From assembly GCF_023370775.1 (NCBI RefSeq), contig NZ_JAMCCQ010000003.1, positions 310,001 to 374,000 of the forward strand: 64,000 nt of DNA. The letters are read 5' to 3'. Every line of letters begins with the position of its first letter. Position 1 is the stretch's first letter. Source of the DNA: Marivita sp. GX14005. GTDB taxonomy: Bacteria; Pseudomonadota; Alphaproteobacteria; Rhodobacterales; Rhodobacteraceae. The notes under the pieces were generated by a model. That model made no database searches. It was not told where the DNA came from and was given only the letters and a program-made list of their open reading frames with translations. Positions 51,551 to 59,924 of the stretch are shown here, one piece after another. The translations under genes and the position numbers were made by a program.

Positions 51551-54150
51551 GGCTGCGTTCCATCACCCTGAAAGACGTTCGACGTTTCATTGAACCTGTC
51601 CGCATCGATGGGATCACCGATGGCGTGAATGTGCTGTGCGCTCCGAACGAATTCGGGAAATCGACCGTCTTCGATGCGCTCCGAGCGCTGTTCTTCGTCC
51701 CTCACGGGTCGACCAAGAAAGACATCAAGCATCTCCGGCCGCATGCCGGCGGTGCACCTGAGGTCTCCGTCGAGGTGCAAACCCCGGATGGACTGTTCGT
51801 GATCTCCAAGCGCTGGTTCGGCAAGTCCGCGGCGAAGGTCATGCGTGGCGATGTCCTGATCGCGCAAGCGGACGAGGCTGAAGCCTGGATCTCTCGCCTG
51901 CTCGGCGGTGGTGATGGCGGTCCTTCCGGCCTCCTCTGGGTGCGACAAGGGCTTCTTGGCCTGTCAGATGGTGAAAAGAGCGAGCAGACGACGGCTCTTG
52001 AAGCGCGCCGGGACCTTTTGTCTTCGGTGACAGGCGAAGTGGAGACGATGACCGGTGGTCGCCGAATGGATGCCGCGCTGGCGCGTTGTCATGAAGAACT
52101 GTTTGCCTATGCCACTGCGACCGGACGCCCTAAAGCGGGCGGCCCTTGGTCGGATGCCATTCAGGAAGTCGAAACGCTCTCCGCAGACCGCGACAAGCTC
52201 GCAAGTCAGGTTGAGCTCCTCCAGTCTGCCCTCGACGAGCGCAGACGCCACCGCGATGAGCTTGCAGACCTGGAAGCCCCGGACGCCGTCGCCGAGCGCA
52301 AGTCGCGCCTTGACGCAGCAGAGGCAGCTTTCGCGGCCGCGGAGGCCTATACAGGCAAGGTCAAGGCAGCAGAGCAGGCACTGCAGACGGCCACCTTGGT
52401 TGCGGATCGCGCGCGACAGGAACTTAAGGTTCTCCGTGACGCCCGGATAGAGAAGTCGGCAAGTGAAACGGCCGAGCGGCTAGCCTCCGAACATCTCGTT
52501 AAGGCGCAGGACGAACTTGCGAGGCATGAGAAGGCGCTTGCCGAAGCCACAAAGGCACACGATGAGGCGGAAGAAGAACGCAAACATGCAGACACCCTCG
52601 TGCGCAGGATCCAGGCCCAAACGTCCGCCACCGCCGCGCGCGAACGCCGCGCTGAGCTGGAGGAACGGATTGAAAAAGCACGGTCCTGCCGGGAAAAGGT
52701 TGAAGCCGCCAAGGCCACTGCATCGGTCGGACCTGATGACAGGCAAATGGAGAAACTACGAGGGCTCTCAGCTGCCCTCACAACGGCGCGCGCACTCAGG
52801 GATAGCACGGCGACACGGGTGACCATGCGCTACGCTCCAAACCGCGCAGGGCATGTTCAGCAGGCCGGTAAAGCCCTTGCCGACGGCCGAGAGCTTGCGA
52901 TCCACACAGACACGGTATTGCACCTCGAGGGTCTTGGCGAGTTGACTGTGCATCCCGGCGAGAGACCTGCTGATATTGGAGATGTCTCTCAAGCCGAAGC
53001 CGATCTCGCTGAGGCCCTGACTTGGCTTGGGGTCTCGTCGGTCGAGGATGCCGCACGTGCGCACCAGAAGCGCCAGGAAGCAAAAAGCAAGCTGCTGCAG
53101 TTGGAGGCTGAGTTCCGGGGCCACGCGCCAAGAGGCATCGAAGATCTGCAGAAACAGATCGCAGCACTCCCGGATGCACCGGCACAGGACATCGAAGAGC
53201 TGCCTCCGCTGGATGAGGCAGAGGTCAAGCTTCAGTCGGCCAGTAGAATGGTCCTGGAACTGCGTGCCAGAATGAATGCCGCGCGGGATCAACGGGACAA
53301 GGCGCGCACCGCACACACAACAGCACTCGTGCGCAAGGAAGAGGCAGAGCGGCGGCTGAACTCGGCAATAGAGGCTTTGGGGCGCTTGGCGCAGCAGGAC
53401 GAAGATGCACTGGCGGCTGTCGCCGCCCAAGCTAACGAGAAACGCCTTGAAGCAGAAAATGACCTCGCCGAGGCGCAGTCTGGTGCACCCGACATCGCCG
53501 CGGCCAAGGCTGCGTTGACGCGTGCGCAGTCGATCGAGGATGCAGCACGCATCAGGATTGAAGAACTGCGACCAACCATCGCTGCACTGGATGAACGGAT
53601 CCGGGGGAGCGCTGGTGAAGCGGTCGAGGAGCGGCTTCAGGAAACCGAGGAGAAGCTTGAGGCGGCCGAGATGCGGTTGGCTTGCATCGCGCGCGAGGTC
53701 AAGGTGCTGGAGCGTTTACAGGCAACTCTCGAAGCGGCCCGTTCGGCGGCACGAGACCGTTATTTCGAACCGGTCGCCGGAGAATTGCGCCCCCTGCTCC
53801 ACCTCCTTTGGCCAGATGCCGAGCTGAACTGGGCAGACGACACGCTTCTTCCGCAGTCGCTGATCAGAAACGGTCAGGAAGAGACCGTGGACATCCTGTC
53901 AGCTGGCACGCAGGAGCAGATCGCGCTCCTGGTTCGGTTGGCCTTTGCCAGGCTCCTGTCAAAGGACGGACGCCACGCTCCGGTCATCCTAGACGACGCG
54001 CTGGTCTTCACCGATGACGACCGGATCGAGCGCATGTTCGACGCTCTGCACCGCCAGGCTAGCGACCTGCAGATCATCGTGCTGAGCTGCCGACAGCGCG
54101 CGTTCCGGGACTTGGGTGGAAAAGCGCTTCAGATTTCTACCACCGACTGA
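51547..54150 (+). CDS. SbcC/YhaN-like SMC-type AAA ATPase
   Basis: 867 residues. The N-terminal half-ATPase has Walker A APNEFGKST (32-40). A long Ala/Glu/Lys-rich coiled coil occupies about 210-720. The C-terminal half-ATPase carries the ABC signature LSAGTQEQIALL and Walker B PVILDDALVFTDDDR. No CxxC zinc-hook motif is present at the middle of the coil, so it resembles YhaN or hookless Rad50 relatives rather than E. coli SbcC. With the upstream metallophosphoesterase it should form an MR-like complex acting on DNA ends. Confidence 0.9.
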   Translation: MRLRSITLKDVRRFIEPVRIDGITDGVNVLCAPNEFGKSTVFDALRALFFVPHGSTKKDIKHLRPHAGGAPEVSVEVQTPDGLFVISKRWFGKSAAKVMRGDVLIAQADEAEAWISRLLGGGDGGPSGLLWVRQGLLGLSDGEKSEQTTALEARRDLLSSVTGEVETMTGGRRMDAALARCHEELFAYATATGRPKAGGPWSDAIQEVETLSADRDKLASQVELLQSALDERRRHRDELADLEAPDAVAERKSRLDAAEAAFAAAEAYTGKVKAAEQALQTATLVADRARQELKVLRDARIEKSASETAERLASEHLVKAQDELARHEKALAEATKAHDEAEEERKHADTLVRRIQAQTSATAARERRAELEERIEKARSCREKVEAAKATASVGPDDRQMEKLRGLSAALTTARALRDSTATRVTMRYAPNRAGHVQQAGKALADGRELAIHTDTVLHLEGLGELTVHPGERPADIGDVSQAEADLAEALTWLGVSSVEDAARAHQKRQEAKSKLLQLEAEFRGHAPRGIEDLQKQIAALPDAPAQDIEELPPLDEAEVKLQSASRMVLELRARMNAARDQRDKARTAHTTALVRKEEAERRLNSAIEALGRLAQQDEDALAAVAAQANEKRLEAENDLAEAQSGAPDIAAAKAALTRAQSIEDAARIRIEELRPTIAALDERIRGSAGEAVEERLQETEEKLEAAEMRLACIAREVKVLERLQATLEAARSAARDRYFEPVAGELRPLLHLLWPDAELNWADDTLLPQSLIRNGQEETVDILSAGTQEQIALLVRLAFARLLSKDGRHAPVILDDALVFTDDDRIERMFDALHRQASDLQIIVLSCRQRAFRDLGGKALQISTTD

Positions 54151-54199
54151 CAAACGAAATGGACGACTTGTTCATCAAGCCAACATGCGTTGTGCGCGT

Positions 54200-54232
54200 C
54201 CTCTCAGCGGCCCGGAGAGAGTCGCTGAGAGG
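54200..54232. terminator. hairpin between convergent SbcC-like and XRE operons
   Basis: A perfect 10-bp stem (CCTCTCAGCG / CGCTGAGAGG, 13-nt loop) lies between the SbcC-like stop (54150) and the stop of the small minus-strand ORF (54249). The position suits a bidirectional terminator; there is no long U-run on either strand. Confidence 0.6.
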
Positions 54233-54248
54233 CAGCTTGCGCTTGGCG

Positions 54249-54416
54249 CTACCGACCCAGCCTGGGTGCGCTGAGACTCGCCCTGAGGGCCTGCACAGCG
54301 TGCAGCGAAGGGCTGCGGACTTTGCCGCCGTAGAGATCTCGCAGGAAGGTCAGCCACGCCAGTTCCGCGTCTGTGACAACCGGCGATCTTTCGGGAAGTT
54401 TTATGCCCAAATTCAT
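54249..54416 (-). CDS. 55-residue hypothetical protein coupled to the XRE regulator
   Basis: An ATG 2 bp after the XRE-gene stop opens a 55-codon frame with protein-like sequence (MNLGIKLPERSPVV … ELAWLTFLRDLYGGK), ending TAG at 54249 just before the hairpin. The tight spacing suggests translational re-initiation. No family is recognised. It could be a small partner of the regulator, or the remainder of a larger protein. Confidence 0.5.
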   Translation of the reverse strand: MNLGIKLPERSPVVTDAELAWLTFLRDLYGGKVRSPSLHAVQALRASLSAPRLGR

Positions 54417-54418
54417 GA

Positions 54419-54832
54419 TCAAGCTCCAAAGATGGCACGAAGGGACGTGCGCAGCCGGTTGGTGAGGCGGGGATCCGAATGACCGGACGCATCACGGATT
54501 TCATTCAGCCAGTCGATCTCGTTGTCAGTCACGATGGTCTTGAAGATGTCATCCACTGCGGCGCGCGTCGTCTCGAAACCGGCCTGGTCCAATGCGAGGA
54601 CGAAAAGGAATTTCGGGTCAACCTCGAGCGCCTTGGCCATCGCCGGGACACGGTCCAGCGGTAGCTTGGAACTGCCCGCCTTGATCATGCTGACGTAGTT
54701 CGGGTTCGGAAATCCGGCCTGTATGGCAATCTCGCGCTGGCTCTTTTTACCGGCCAGTTCAAGTATCCGACGGTCAAGGAACTTCGCCAGCTTGCTGTTT
54801 TCATAGGGTGTATTTTTCAATGGACGCTCCAT
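54419..54832 (-). CDS. XRE-family helix-turn-helix regulator
   Basis: 137 residues from the ATG at 54832; a GTG four codons earlier (54844) is an alternative, and neither has ideal ribosome-site spacing. The HTH_3/XRE domain (about 25-80 in the longer form) reads KKSQREIAIQAGFPNPNYVSMIKAGSSKLPLDRVPAMAKAL, with a short helical C-terminal part. It probably represses its own promoter. An ACGTTGGG direct repeat upstream is a candidate operator. It converges on the SbcDC-like pair and may or may not control it. Confidence 0.85.
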   Translation of the reverse strand: MERPLKNTPYENSKLAKFLDRRILELAGKKSQREIAIQAGFPNPNYVSMIKAGSSKLPLDRVPAMAKALEVDPKFLFVLALDQAGFETTRAAVDDIFKTIVTDNEIDWLNEIRDASGHSDPRLTNRLRTSLRAIFGA

Positions 54833-54844
54833 AGCCTCCGTCAC

Positions 54845-55298
54845 ATCATGCGACGTTTCATGCTTCAGCTATAGCGAGCGCAACGTTGGGGAGACGTTGG
54901 GTTCTTTCGTCCGCAGACTTAAAGCTTAAGGCTGTCTTGGTGGTCGAAAAGACATCTTTGCCGGTTTTTCACTGGGACCGGTGGGTCAGTGGGACCAGAT
55001 GTGACTTCGCGCAGACGATGGCACCGCAGTATTTCCCTGCGTTTGTCGCAAGCATCTGAGACACGGGCCAACCGAAAAAGTTGGCCCGCTTGTTACTCAC
55101 TCAGAGGGCATCAGGTTCGCCCTGCGGACGCCCGGAGGCCTCCATGCTCGCAAGTTCCATCAAAACTGTCTTCAACGGCTTGCGCAGCGAACCAGGCGTC
55201 CAGGGAACCGGTAGCGTGTAATTCGAACGCTCAGTATTGGGATGTTCGAGATTTTGAGCGGCCGGTAGTGGGTGCAAGCAATTGTTCCTTGCCTCGCG
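54845..55298. other. intergenic region upstream of the XRE gene
   Basis: 454 bp between the XRE gene start and the end of the serine recombinase gene, both on the minus strand. It holds the ACGTTGGG direct repeat close to the XRE gene and GGGACC-rich sequence near 54970-55000. No gene is supported. Confidence 0.4.
54883..54901. promoter_or_regulatory. candidate XRE operator: ACGTTGGG direct repeat
   Basis: Two perfect ACGTTGGG octamers (54883-54890 and 54894-54901) are spaced 11 bp apart, about one helical turn, 40-60 bp upstream of the XRE start. That position fits an autoregulatory operator or promoter element. Seen directly; the function is inferred. Confidence 0.4.
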
Positions 55299-56066
55299 TC
55301 AGACGAGTTCTGAACCGGAGATATCATCCTCGGTCAGAAGCGCAATCTCGAGCTCGATCGCGGGCCAGCGCTTGCGAAAGGCCTCACGATCCCAGGGCTT
55401 CGTTTCGCCAGTCTTGGTGTTCATCAACCGGACGATGTTGGCAGAGCGGAGACTGGCCACGCGCTGCTCGTGTGTCAGACAATCGACACCGGGAACGTTT
55501 GCCAGGTGAGCCGCCGCTTTCCGGATGTTGTCGTCACTGCGCAACGCATTGTTAACGATGCCGGTCCTCCTCATCTCATTCGTGAGCGTGCTGCGAGGAT
55601 TGCGGATATTATGCAATGCACGGCTTGCCTTCTGTGCCTTGGACTTCGCCTCAGACTCGGCCTCGGCTTTTGCGACCTCTGAGCGAAGTCTCTGGATCGA
55701 GACATAGCCAATGTCGCACGAATAGACGCGGAGCTTGCACGCACGAATAATAGCGATAGTGGGCAGCCAGCGGCTAAGCCGGTTAACCTTGAACACGAGG
55801 AGGGATGCACCGAGGCGTTCGGCGGCCCGCATCGCTGCCTGGAAGCCGGGACGCTTTTCGGAACCGGGACCAAAGGCAGAGGCTTCGTCAAAATCCTGAC
55901 CGACGACCTCCATCTTCCTGGCACGGGCGAACTGACTCATGGCGATAAACTGCTCTTCGATACTGGGACCATCGCTCTGGGCCAGGGTGGAGACACGTGC
56001 GTATAGGAACACGCGACGGCGCGGCGCGCGGGAATTTTTCGTCGTTTCGGAGGTGGGCTCATACAT
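55299..56066 (-). CDS. serine recombinase (resolvase/invertase N-terminal type)
   Basis: 255 residues. The N-terminal catalytic domain has LYARVST with nucleophile Ser26 and Arg24, DEASAFG … KRPGFQAAMRAAERLGASLLVF and the NRLSR motif. After about residue 115 the protein has a Lys/Ala-rich helix (AKAEAESEAKSKAQKASRAL) and a C-terminal region that may bind DNA, but not a large-recombinase Cys-rich domain. It may resolve or invert DNA in the island. It lies between the XRE block and the DUF927 helicase at the island's right end. Confidence 0.87.
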   Translation of the reverse strand: MYEPTSETTKNSRAPRRRVFLYARVSTLAQSDGPSIEEQFIAMSQFARARKMEVVGQDFDEASAFGPGSEKRPGFQAAMRAAERLGASLLVFKVNRLSRWLPTIAIIRACKLRVYSCDIGYVSIQRLRSEVAKAEAESEAKSKAQKASRALHNIRNPRSTLTNEMRRTGIVNNALRSDDNIRKAAAHLANVPGVDCLTHEQRVASLRSANIVRLMNTKTGETKPWDREAFRKRWPAIELEIALLTEDDISGSELV

Positions 56067-56383
56067 CGTTAAAGGCCTTATCCTATTGGGTTATTGTGAC
56101 TGAGAGAGGGGTGGTCATGCGTGTATTAGCGCGAGCCCATCCGAGGCCTTCTTCAGCAGGCGCTGCGCATGCCAGTTGCAACTCGGATCACATGGACCGC
56201 ATGGGACACTCGAAGAGCTGCGCACCTTTGCCACCGTTGCTTGATTGTGGACGCCACCGCACCGAATAAGTGAATGGCAGCATCGGCACAGCAACCAGGA
56301 CCGTGTGCCCACCAGGACCACCACAGGTTTGGACAAGTGGTCTGGAGGCAGGTTTGAGGAATTCGGGCTTGGTTTCATGCTGT

Positions 56384-56442
56384 GACCGTCGGGACCACCA
56401 TGACCAGAACATTGAAGAATGGTCATGGTGGTCCCAGCGGTC
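56384..56442. repeat. 23-bp-arm inverted repeat beside the DUF927 gene
   Basis: Arms 56384-56406 and 56420-56442 pair as GACCG, a 2-nt mismatch, then a perfect 16-bp GGGACCACCATGACCA, around a 13-nt loop. It lies 41 bp beyond the DUF927 stop, inside the 416-bp gap to the recombinase gene. Further partial AGGACCACCA-type copies lie nearby (about 56314). Perfect arms of this length near a replication-type helicase suggest an origin, a processing hairpin or a strong transcript structure. No U-run follows. Confidence 0.75.
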
Positions 56443-56482
56443 CACTTCGGTGCGTGGTCAGCCTTGTTGTGCAACGTCGGCG

Positions 56483-58036
56483 TCAGCTCTCCAAGATGCT
56501 GGAATTAACCGCGTATACCTTGGGCCGACCCGGAGTGCTACGACCCATCCGAAGCTGCAAGGTCTCTCCTTTGTCTGTCTTCAGAAGACTCGCTGCCTTA
56601 TGCAACCTCGCCGCCTGTTGAGCATTCTCGGACCCGTGGATACGCCACCACGTTTCCGGGCGAATATAAACCCATGCGCTGTCCAGCCAGCCATCCACAT
56701 CTCCATCAGACCCGATCGGTTCAAAACGTTCCATGTGCGCCGTCAGATATGTGCGGGTCCTCTCAACCATGTTGCGCATCAGCTCCAGATTACGTTCGGA
56801 CCGGATAAGATGATCCAAAAAAGCCGTGCCAGCATGGCCATGATGGTCGACAGCGCCGCGATGCAGTTTCTCCGCAAACAGCATCGATGTTGTCTCGCCG
56901 TGCAAATCATCGAATGCGCCATACAAGCGTCCGTCAGATTCGATATCGACAAAACGGATCTCCTGACCCGCGTGGATTTTCTTACCGGCCGATGCCATGT
57001 GGTCTGCAAGAGAGATTTCGCCACTCGAGAGAACGGCGATGGTCCAGGACTCGCTGGACTTCAGCGCGCCATTCGATGTCATCCGGCTCTTACCCCTGCC
57101 ATTGGCCAACATGTAAACGATGTCGCCTGCAATCTTTGGCGACACTTCATGCAATTCGTTGAGCGCAAGAAGACCTCCGCTGCAACCTGATGCAACGGAC
57201 TCCAGTGCATTGTCTGTTGCGCGCCAGCTCTGGACAAAACCAATTGCACCCCAGACAGAAGCCGCAACTTCAAGAAGTGTCGTTTTCCCCCGTGATGTCA
57301 GACCACGAAAATGAAACCCCCCGCTTTCCATTGACAAAATCTGCAACAGCGGACCCGCGAAGGCCTGTGAGACAGCCAGCAACATCAGCGGGTTCCCGAT
57401 GCATTTCGCGGCAATAGCCTTCCGCCACTCGTCAAGTGATCCCTTCGTGGTCACTGACGCTCCAAGATCACCTGTATCGCGATCGAAAACGGCGTTCTTT
57501 TGACCGATGGTTACGCCATTTCCAAGGACAAACGTGTCCGCATCTGCGTCAAGCCATCCAGACTTTGACACGCGCACAAACCGCTCCTGAGGCCGCCATT
57601 CTCTCAGAAAGTCGGCAACCTCTTTCCGCACGTCGCTGCCCTTTCCCAGCTGCAAGCCACAGTCGAGCAAAGGCCGCAACAAGGCCGCCGGTGAACCGGA
57701 AAAATCGACTTCGTCGATCAAGCGCCGATGGGTATGACCGTCAGCGTCGACGATGTCCAACACGCGGCTCCAACCTGTGCTGTCGACACGGCGACAGATG
57801 CCAACAACCCTGACCGGGCTGCAAATCCACGTGGGATGCTCATCGCCGGCCTCGTCCGGTTCCAAATGATAGATTCCCTCCGACCTCCAAAAATACCTGT
57901 CAAGAATACCCTTGGCATCAAGCGGAACAGACTTCGAAGCACTAGACGCCGAGGTGGTCAGTCCTTCACCGTGAAGCTTGATGATATTTGAAGAGGTCTC
58001 AGAAGGACCTTTGGGCACGTGAAGTTCGTTGTTCAT
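56483..58036 (-). CDS. DUF927-family phage/plasmid-type helicase
   Basis: 517 residues. The N-terminal third is variable. The DUF927 ATPase region (about 150-420) includes GPLLQILSMESGGFHFRGLTSRGKTTLLEVAASVWG, whose SRGKTT acts as a P-loop, and GLLALNELHEVSP as the Walker B-like element. The C-terminal tail has a small domain ending GRPKVYAVN. DUF927 proteins are superfamily 3-like or AAA helicases of integrative elements and phages. It is probably the island's own replication or mobilisation helicase. It lies between AlpA and the serine recombinase, with a long inverted repeat just downstream. Confidence 0.87.
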   Translation of the reverse strand: MNNELHVPKGPSETSSNIIKLHGEGLTTSASSASKSVPLDAKGILDRYFWRSEGIYHLEPDEAGDEHPTWICSPVRVVGICRRVDSTGWSRVLDIVDADGHTHRRLIDEVDFSGSPAALLRPLLDCGLQLGKGSDVRKEVADFLREWRPQERFVRVSKSGWLDADADTFVLGNGVTIGQKNAVFDRDTGDLGASVTTKGSLDEWRKAIAAKCIGNPLMLLAVSQAFAGPLLQILSMESGGFHFRGLTSRGKTTLLEVAASVWGAIGFVQSWRATDNALESVASGCSGGLLALNELHEVSPKIAGDIVYMLANGRGKSRMTSNGALKSSESWTIAVLSSGEISLADHMASAGKKIHAGQEIRFVDIESDGRLYGAFDDLHGETTSMLFAEKLHRGAVDHHGHAGTAFLDHLIRSERNLELMRNMVERTRTYLTAHMERFEPIGSDGDVDGWLDSAWVYIRPETWWRIHGSENAQQAARLHKAASLLKTDKGETLQLRMGRSTPGRPKVYAVNSSILES

Positions 58037-58162
58037 GTTTCATCCTTTGAAAGCGCACGACTTCGGCTGCCGCGAAAAGTGTTTCGCCGCCTTCGGTTGA
58101 TTTGCCGGTTTTGAGAAAATTCAGACGCCGGAATGAAGGAGGTCAGGTTCCGGCAGACTGCC

Positions 58163-58387
58163 TTATGTTAAGATGACAGCCGACCCAGACGCGACAAAGC
58201 CAAACGCGCATGTCGCCTCCCATGCCTCGATATCCGCCAAGCGCCAACGAGAGGTCTTGCCACCAAGCTTAACTGGCTTCGGGAAATCGCCCTCGCGGCG
58301 CCAGCGCCAGATCGTGTCCTTCGAGACGTTGTAGCGAAGCGCCACCTGTTCCACCGACAAGTAGACACCTGCAGGGACTGCATTCAT
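58163..58387 (-). CDS. AlpA/excisionase-like helix-turn-helix protein
   Basis: 74 residues with a MerR-like winged HTH of the AlpA type: YLSVEQVALRYNVSKDTIWRWRREGDFPKPVKLGGKTSRWRLADIEAWE. In P4-like islands AlpA activates the integrase gene or acts as a directionality factor for excision. It is the outermost gene at the right end, upstream of the DUF927 helicase on the same strand, and about 310 bp from the tRNA. Confidence 0.88.
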   Translation of the reverse strand: MNAVPAGVYLSVEQVALRYNVSKDTIWRWRREGDFPKPVKLGGKTSRWRLADIEAWEATCAFGFVASGSAVILT

Positions 58388-58697
58388 TCGAGATCACTCC
58401 ATGAAGACTGCGCACGAAATTGATCCCGTTGCCTTAAGAGGCTACGGGATTCATTTTTATATTGCAGTGGTTTAAGCCTGAGCAGTAGACCACACTTTGC
58501 GGGAAAAATCAAGCGGCTTCATGCCGTGCAGCATGAGATCTTGTAGGCGATTATCTGGGTCACTGGCTTGCGGCCCGCGTTCGCTGTTGCCGCTAGAAAG
58601 CTTCTGGCAGAAATGCCCCACTTATGGAGGCAAGGATGGTGGCAAGAAATCTCTAATAGATGAAAAAACAATAAAATCAGAGGCTTAATAAAAAAAT
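58388..58697. other. right end of the island, non-coding
   Basis: 310 bp between the AlpA-like gene and tRNA-Ser. It is AT-rich toward the tRNA, contains the right arm-type repeat (58625-58650) and should carry the alpA promoter. No gene is supported; the plus-strand frame at 58497 has no recognisable features. Confidence 0.5.
58625..58650. repeat. right integrase arm-type repeat
   Basis: A 26-bp segment with only two mismatches to 23274-23299 next to the integrase gene, including the exact 17-mer GGCAAGGATGGTGGCAA. It lies 47 bp inside the tRNA-embedded core. Together with the left copy it defines the attachment-site arms. Confidence 0.65.
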
Positions 58698-58787
58698 TGG
58701 CGGAGGCTCAGGGATTCGAACCCTGGGGACGCTTTCACGCCCAACGGTTTTCAAGACCGCCGCATTCGACCACTCTGCCAAACCTCC
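58698..58787 (-). tRNA. tRNA-Ser (anticodon UGA)
   Basis: 90 nt including an encoded CCA. The acceptor stem pairs GGAGGTT with AGCCTCC, with discriminator G. The anticodon loop CTTGAAA gives anticodon TGA (complement at 58751-58753), the class II long variable arm is present (TTGGGCGTGAAAGCGTCCC), and the T-loop is GGTTCGAATCC. Its 3' end is the island's attachment core; the gene is restored intact by the element's end. Confidence 0.97.
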
Positions 58788-58971
58788 GATAGGGCGGGAC
58801 ATAGCGGGGCGGGTGCGATTCTGGAAGGCGCGGGCGGGAAAATCTGCCGCGGCGTGTGAGCGGACTTTTCTTGCGGCGCGCAAGACTGTAGGCTTCGCGC
58901 AAAACGAGGACGAGGCTGCGGACAGGCGCAATGGGACGCCTCCAGCGGCATATCGGAGAGGCGAGCAGGCG

Positions 58972-59877
58972 ATGAAAGTGACGAACCCCCACCTTTGGTT
59001 GCGGCGCGGGCCGCGGACGTTCCTGCTCTGCAGCGGCGCTGCCCTCGCTCTGGCGGGATGCGAGGGGGGCGGCATGCCGGGCTTTTTGCAAGGCGCCGAG
59101 AGCGACGCCGCACCGGCAAGCACCGGCGGCGCGGCCCGGTCCACACGGCTGGTGGAGCGCGATGTGGAGGCGCCGGAGGTGTTCCAGGTGTCCGAGCCGG
59201 GGCTTTGGGATGGGCGGCCCTCGCTGGGGGGCGTCTGGGCGGCGCATCCCGATGTGACCGAACCGGAGCGCGTCATCATCCGCAACGAGACCAATGGCAA
59301 GTTCGTGATCGGCGCGCTTTTCCGCAAGGAACGCGAGACGCCGGGGCCGAAGCTGCAGATTTCCTCGGATGCGGCGGCGGCGCTCGATGTGCTGGCCGGC
59401 GCGCCGACACAGCTCAACGTCGTGGCGCTCAGGCGAGAGGAAGTGCCGGGCGAGGCCACCGCCGCGCCGGCGCAGGATGCGCCGGGTGTCGATGGCGGGC
59501 TGGGCGGGCCGAGCGATGTGTCCGAAACCGCGCTCGATCCGGTGACGGAAAGCGCGGCGGCGGCGCTGGACGCGGCGCCCGCACCGGCGACGCAACCCCC
59601 TGCCCCGGCTCAGGCACCCGCACCGAAACCGGCAGCGCGGGCGCTCGACAAGCCGTTCATCCAGATCGGCATTTTCAGCATAGAGCAGAACGCCGAGAAC
59701 ACCGCGACCGCGATGCGGCAGGCCGGCATGGTGCCGACGGTGCTCAAGCAATCCTCGAGCGGCAAGACCTTCTGGCGCGTCGTCGTCGGCCCGGCACAGA
59801 CCCGCGCAGAGCGCAGCGCGTTGCTTGAAAAGATCAAGGCATCGGGCTTTACAGACGCCTATGCCGTCACCAACTGA
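58972..59877 (+). CDS. SPOR-domain lipoprotein
   Basis: 301 residues from the ATG at 58972, which follows a GGAGAGG-like ribosome site; the frame to 58813 is not needed. A lipoprotein signal peptide ends in the lipobox ALALAGC. A periplasmic linker rich in Ala/Pro (about 155-225) leads to a C-terminal SPOR domain (about 226-300, PFIQIGIFSIEQNAENTATAMRQAG…WRVVVGP), which binds denuded peptidoglycan at septa. It precedes a D-Ala-D-Ala carboxypeptidase gene, the common arrangement in this bacterial group, pointing to a role in cell-wall or septum maturation (RlpA-like context). Confidence 0.88.
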   Translation: MKVTNPHLWLRRGPRTFLLCSGAALALAGCEGGGMPGFLQGAESDAAPASTGGAARSTRLVERDVEAPEVFQVSEPGLWDGRPSLGGVWAAHPDVTEPERVIIRNETNGKFVIGALFRKERETPGPKLQISSDAAAALDVLAGAPTQLNVVALRREEVPGEATAAPAQDAPGVDGGLGGPSDVSETALDPVTESAAAALDAAPAPATQPPAPAQAPAPKPAARALDKPFIQIGIFSIEQNAENTATAMRQAGMVPTVLKQSSSGKTFWRVVVGPAQTRAERSALLEKIKASGFTDAYAVTN

Positions 59878-59924
59878 CCTGCCGCGCTGCATCGCAAAGC
59901 GGGCCGCCTGACCGGAGAGCTGCC

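Larger units (their letters stand above)
23129..58711. mobile_element. integrative genomic island at tRNA-Ser(UGA)
   Basis: A 14-bp direct repeat (TGGCGGAGGCTCAG) marks both edges: at 23129-23142 as a stand-alone copy and at 58698-58711 as the CCA end of the intact tRNA-Ser. Inside each edge lies a 26-bp arm-type repeat with two mismatches (23274-23299 and 58625-58650). A P4-type integrase is at the left end, and an AlpA-like regulator, DUF927 helicase and serine recombinase are at the right. The roughly 35.6 kb between carries defence, transporter and unknown genes of mixed base composition. The intact integrase and both ends suggest it could still excise. Confidence 0.85.

Noticed and set aside
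54159-54482. A 107-codon plus-strand ORF after the SbcC-like gene
   Set aside because: It runs through the terminator hairpin and antisense to the small ORF and XRE gene, which have better coding evidence.
56115-56474. A 119-codon minus-strand frame with a TTG start just after DUF927
   Set aside because: Its first part is the translation of the long inverted repeat and it has a strange His/Cys/Ser-rich composition. It lacks a ribosome site, so the palindrome explains it better than a protein.
23298-58697. CRISPR array or prophage structural genes within the island
   Set aside because: No regularly spaced repeats of CRISPR length and no capsid, terminase, portal or tail genes were seen. The only tandem repeat is the five-copy heptamer.
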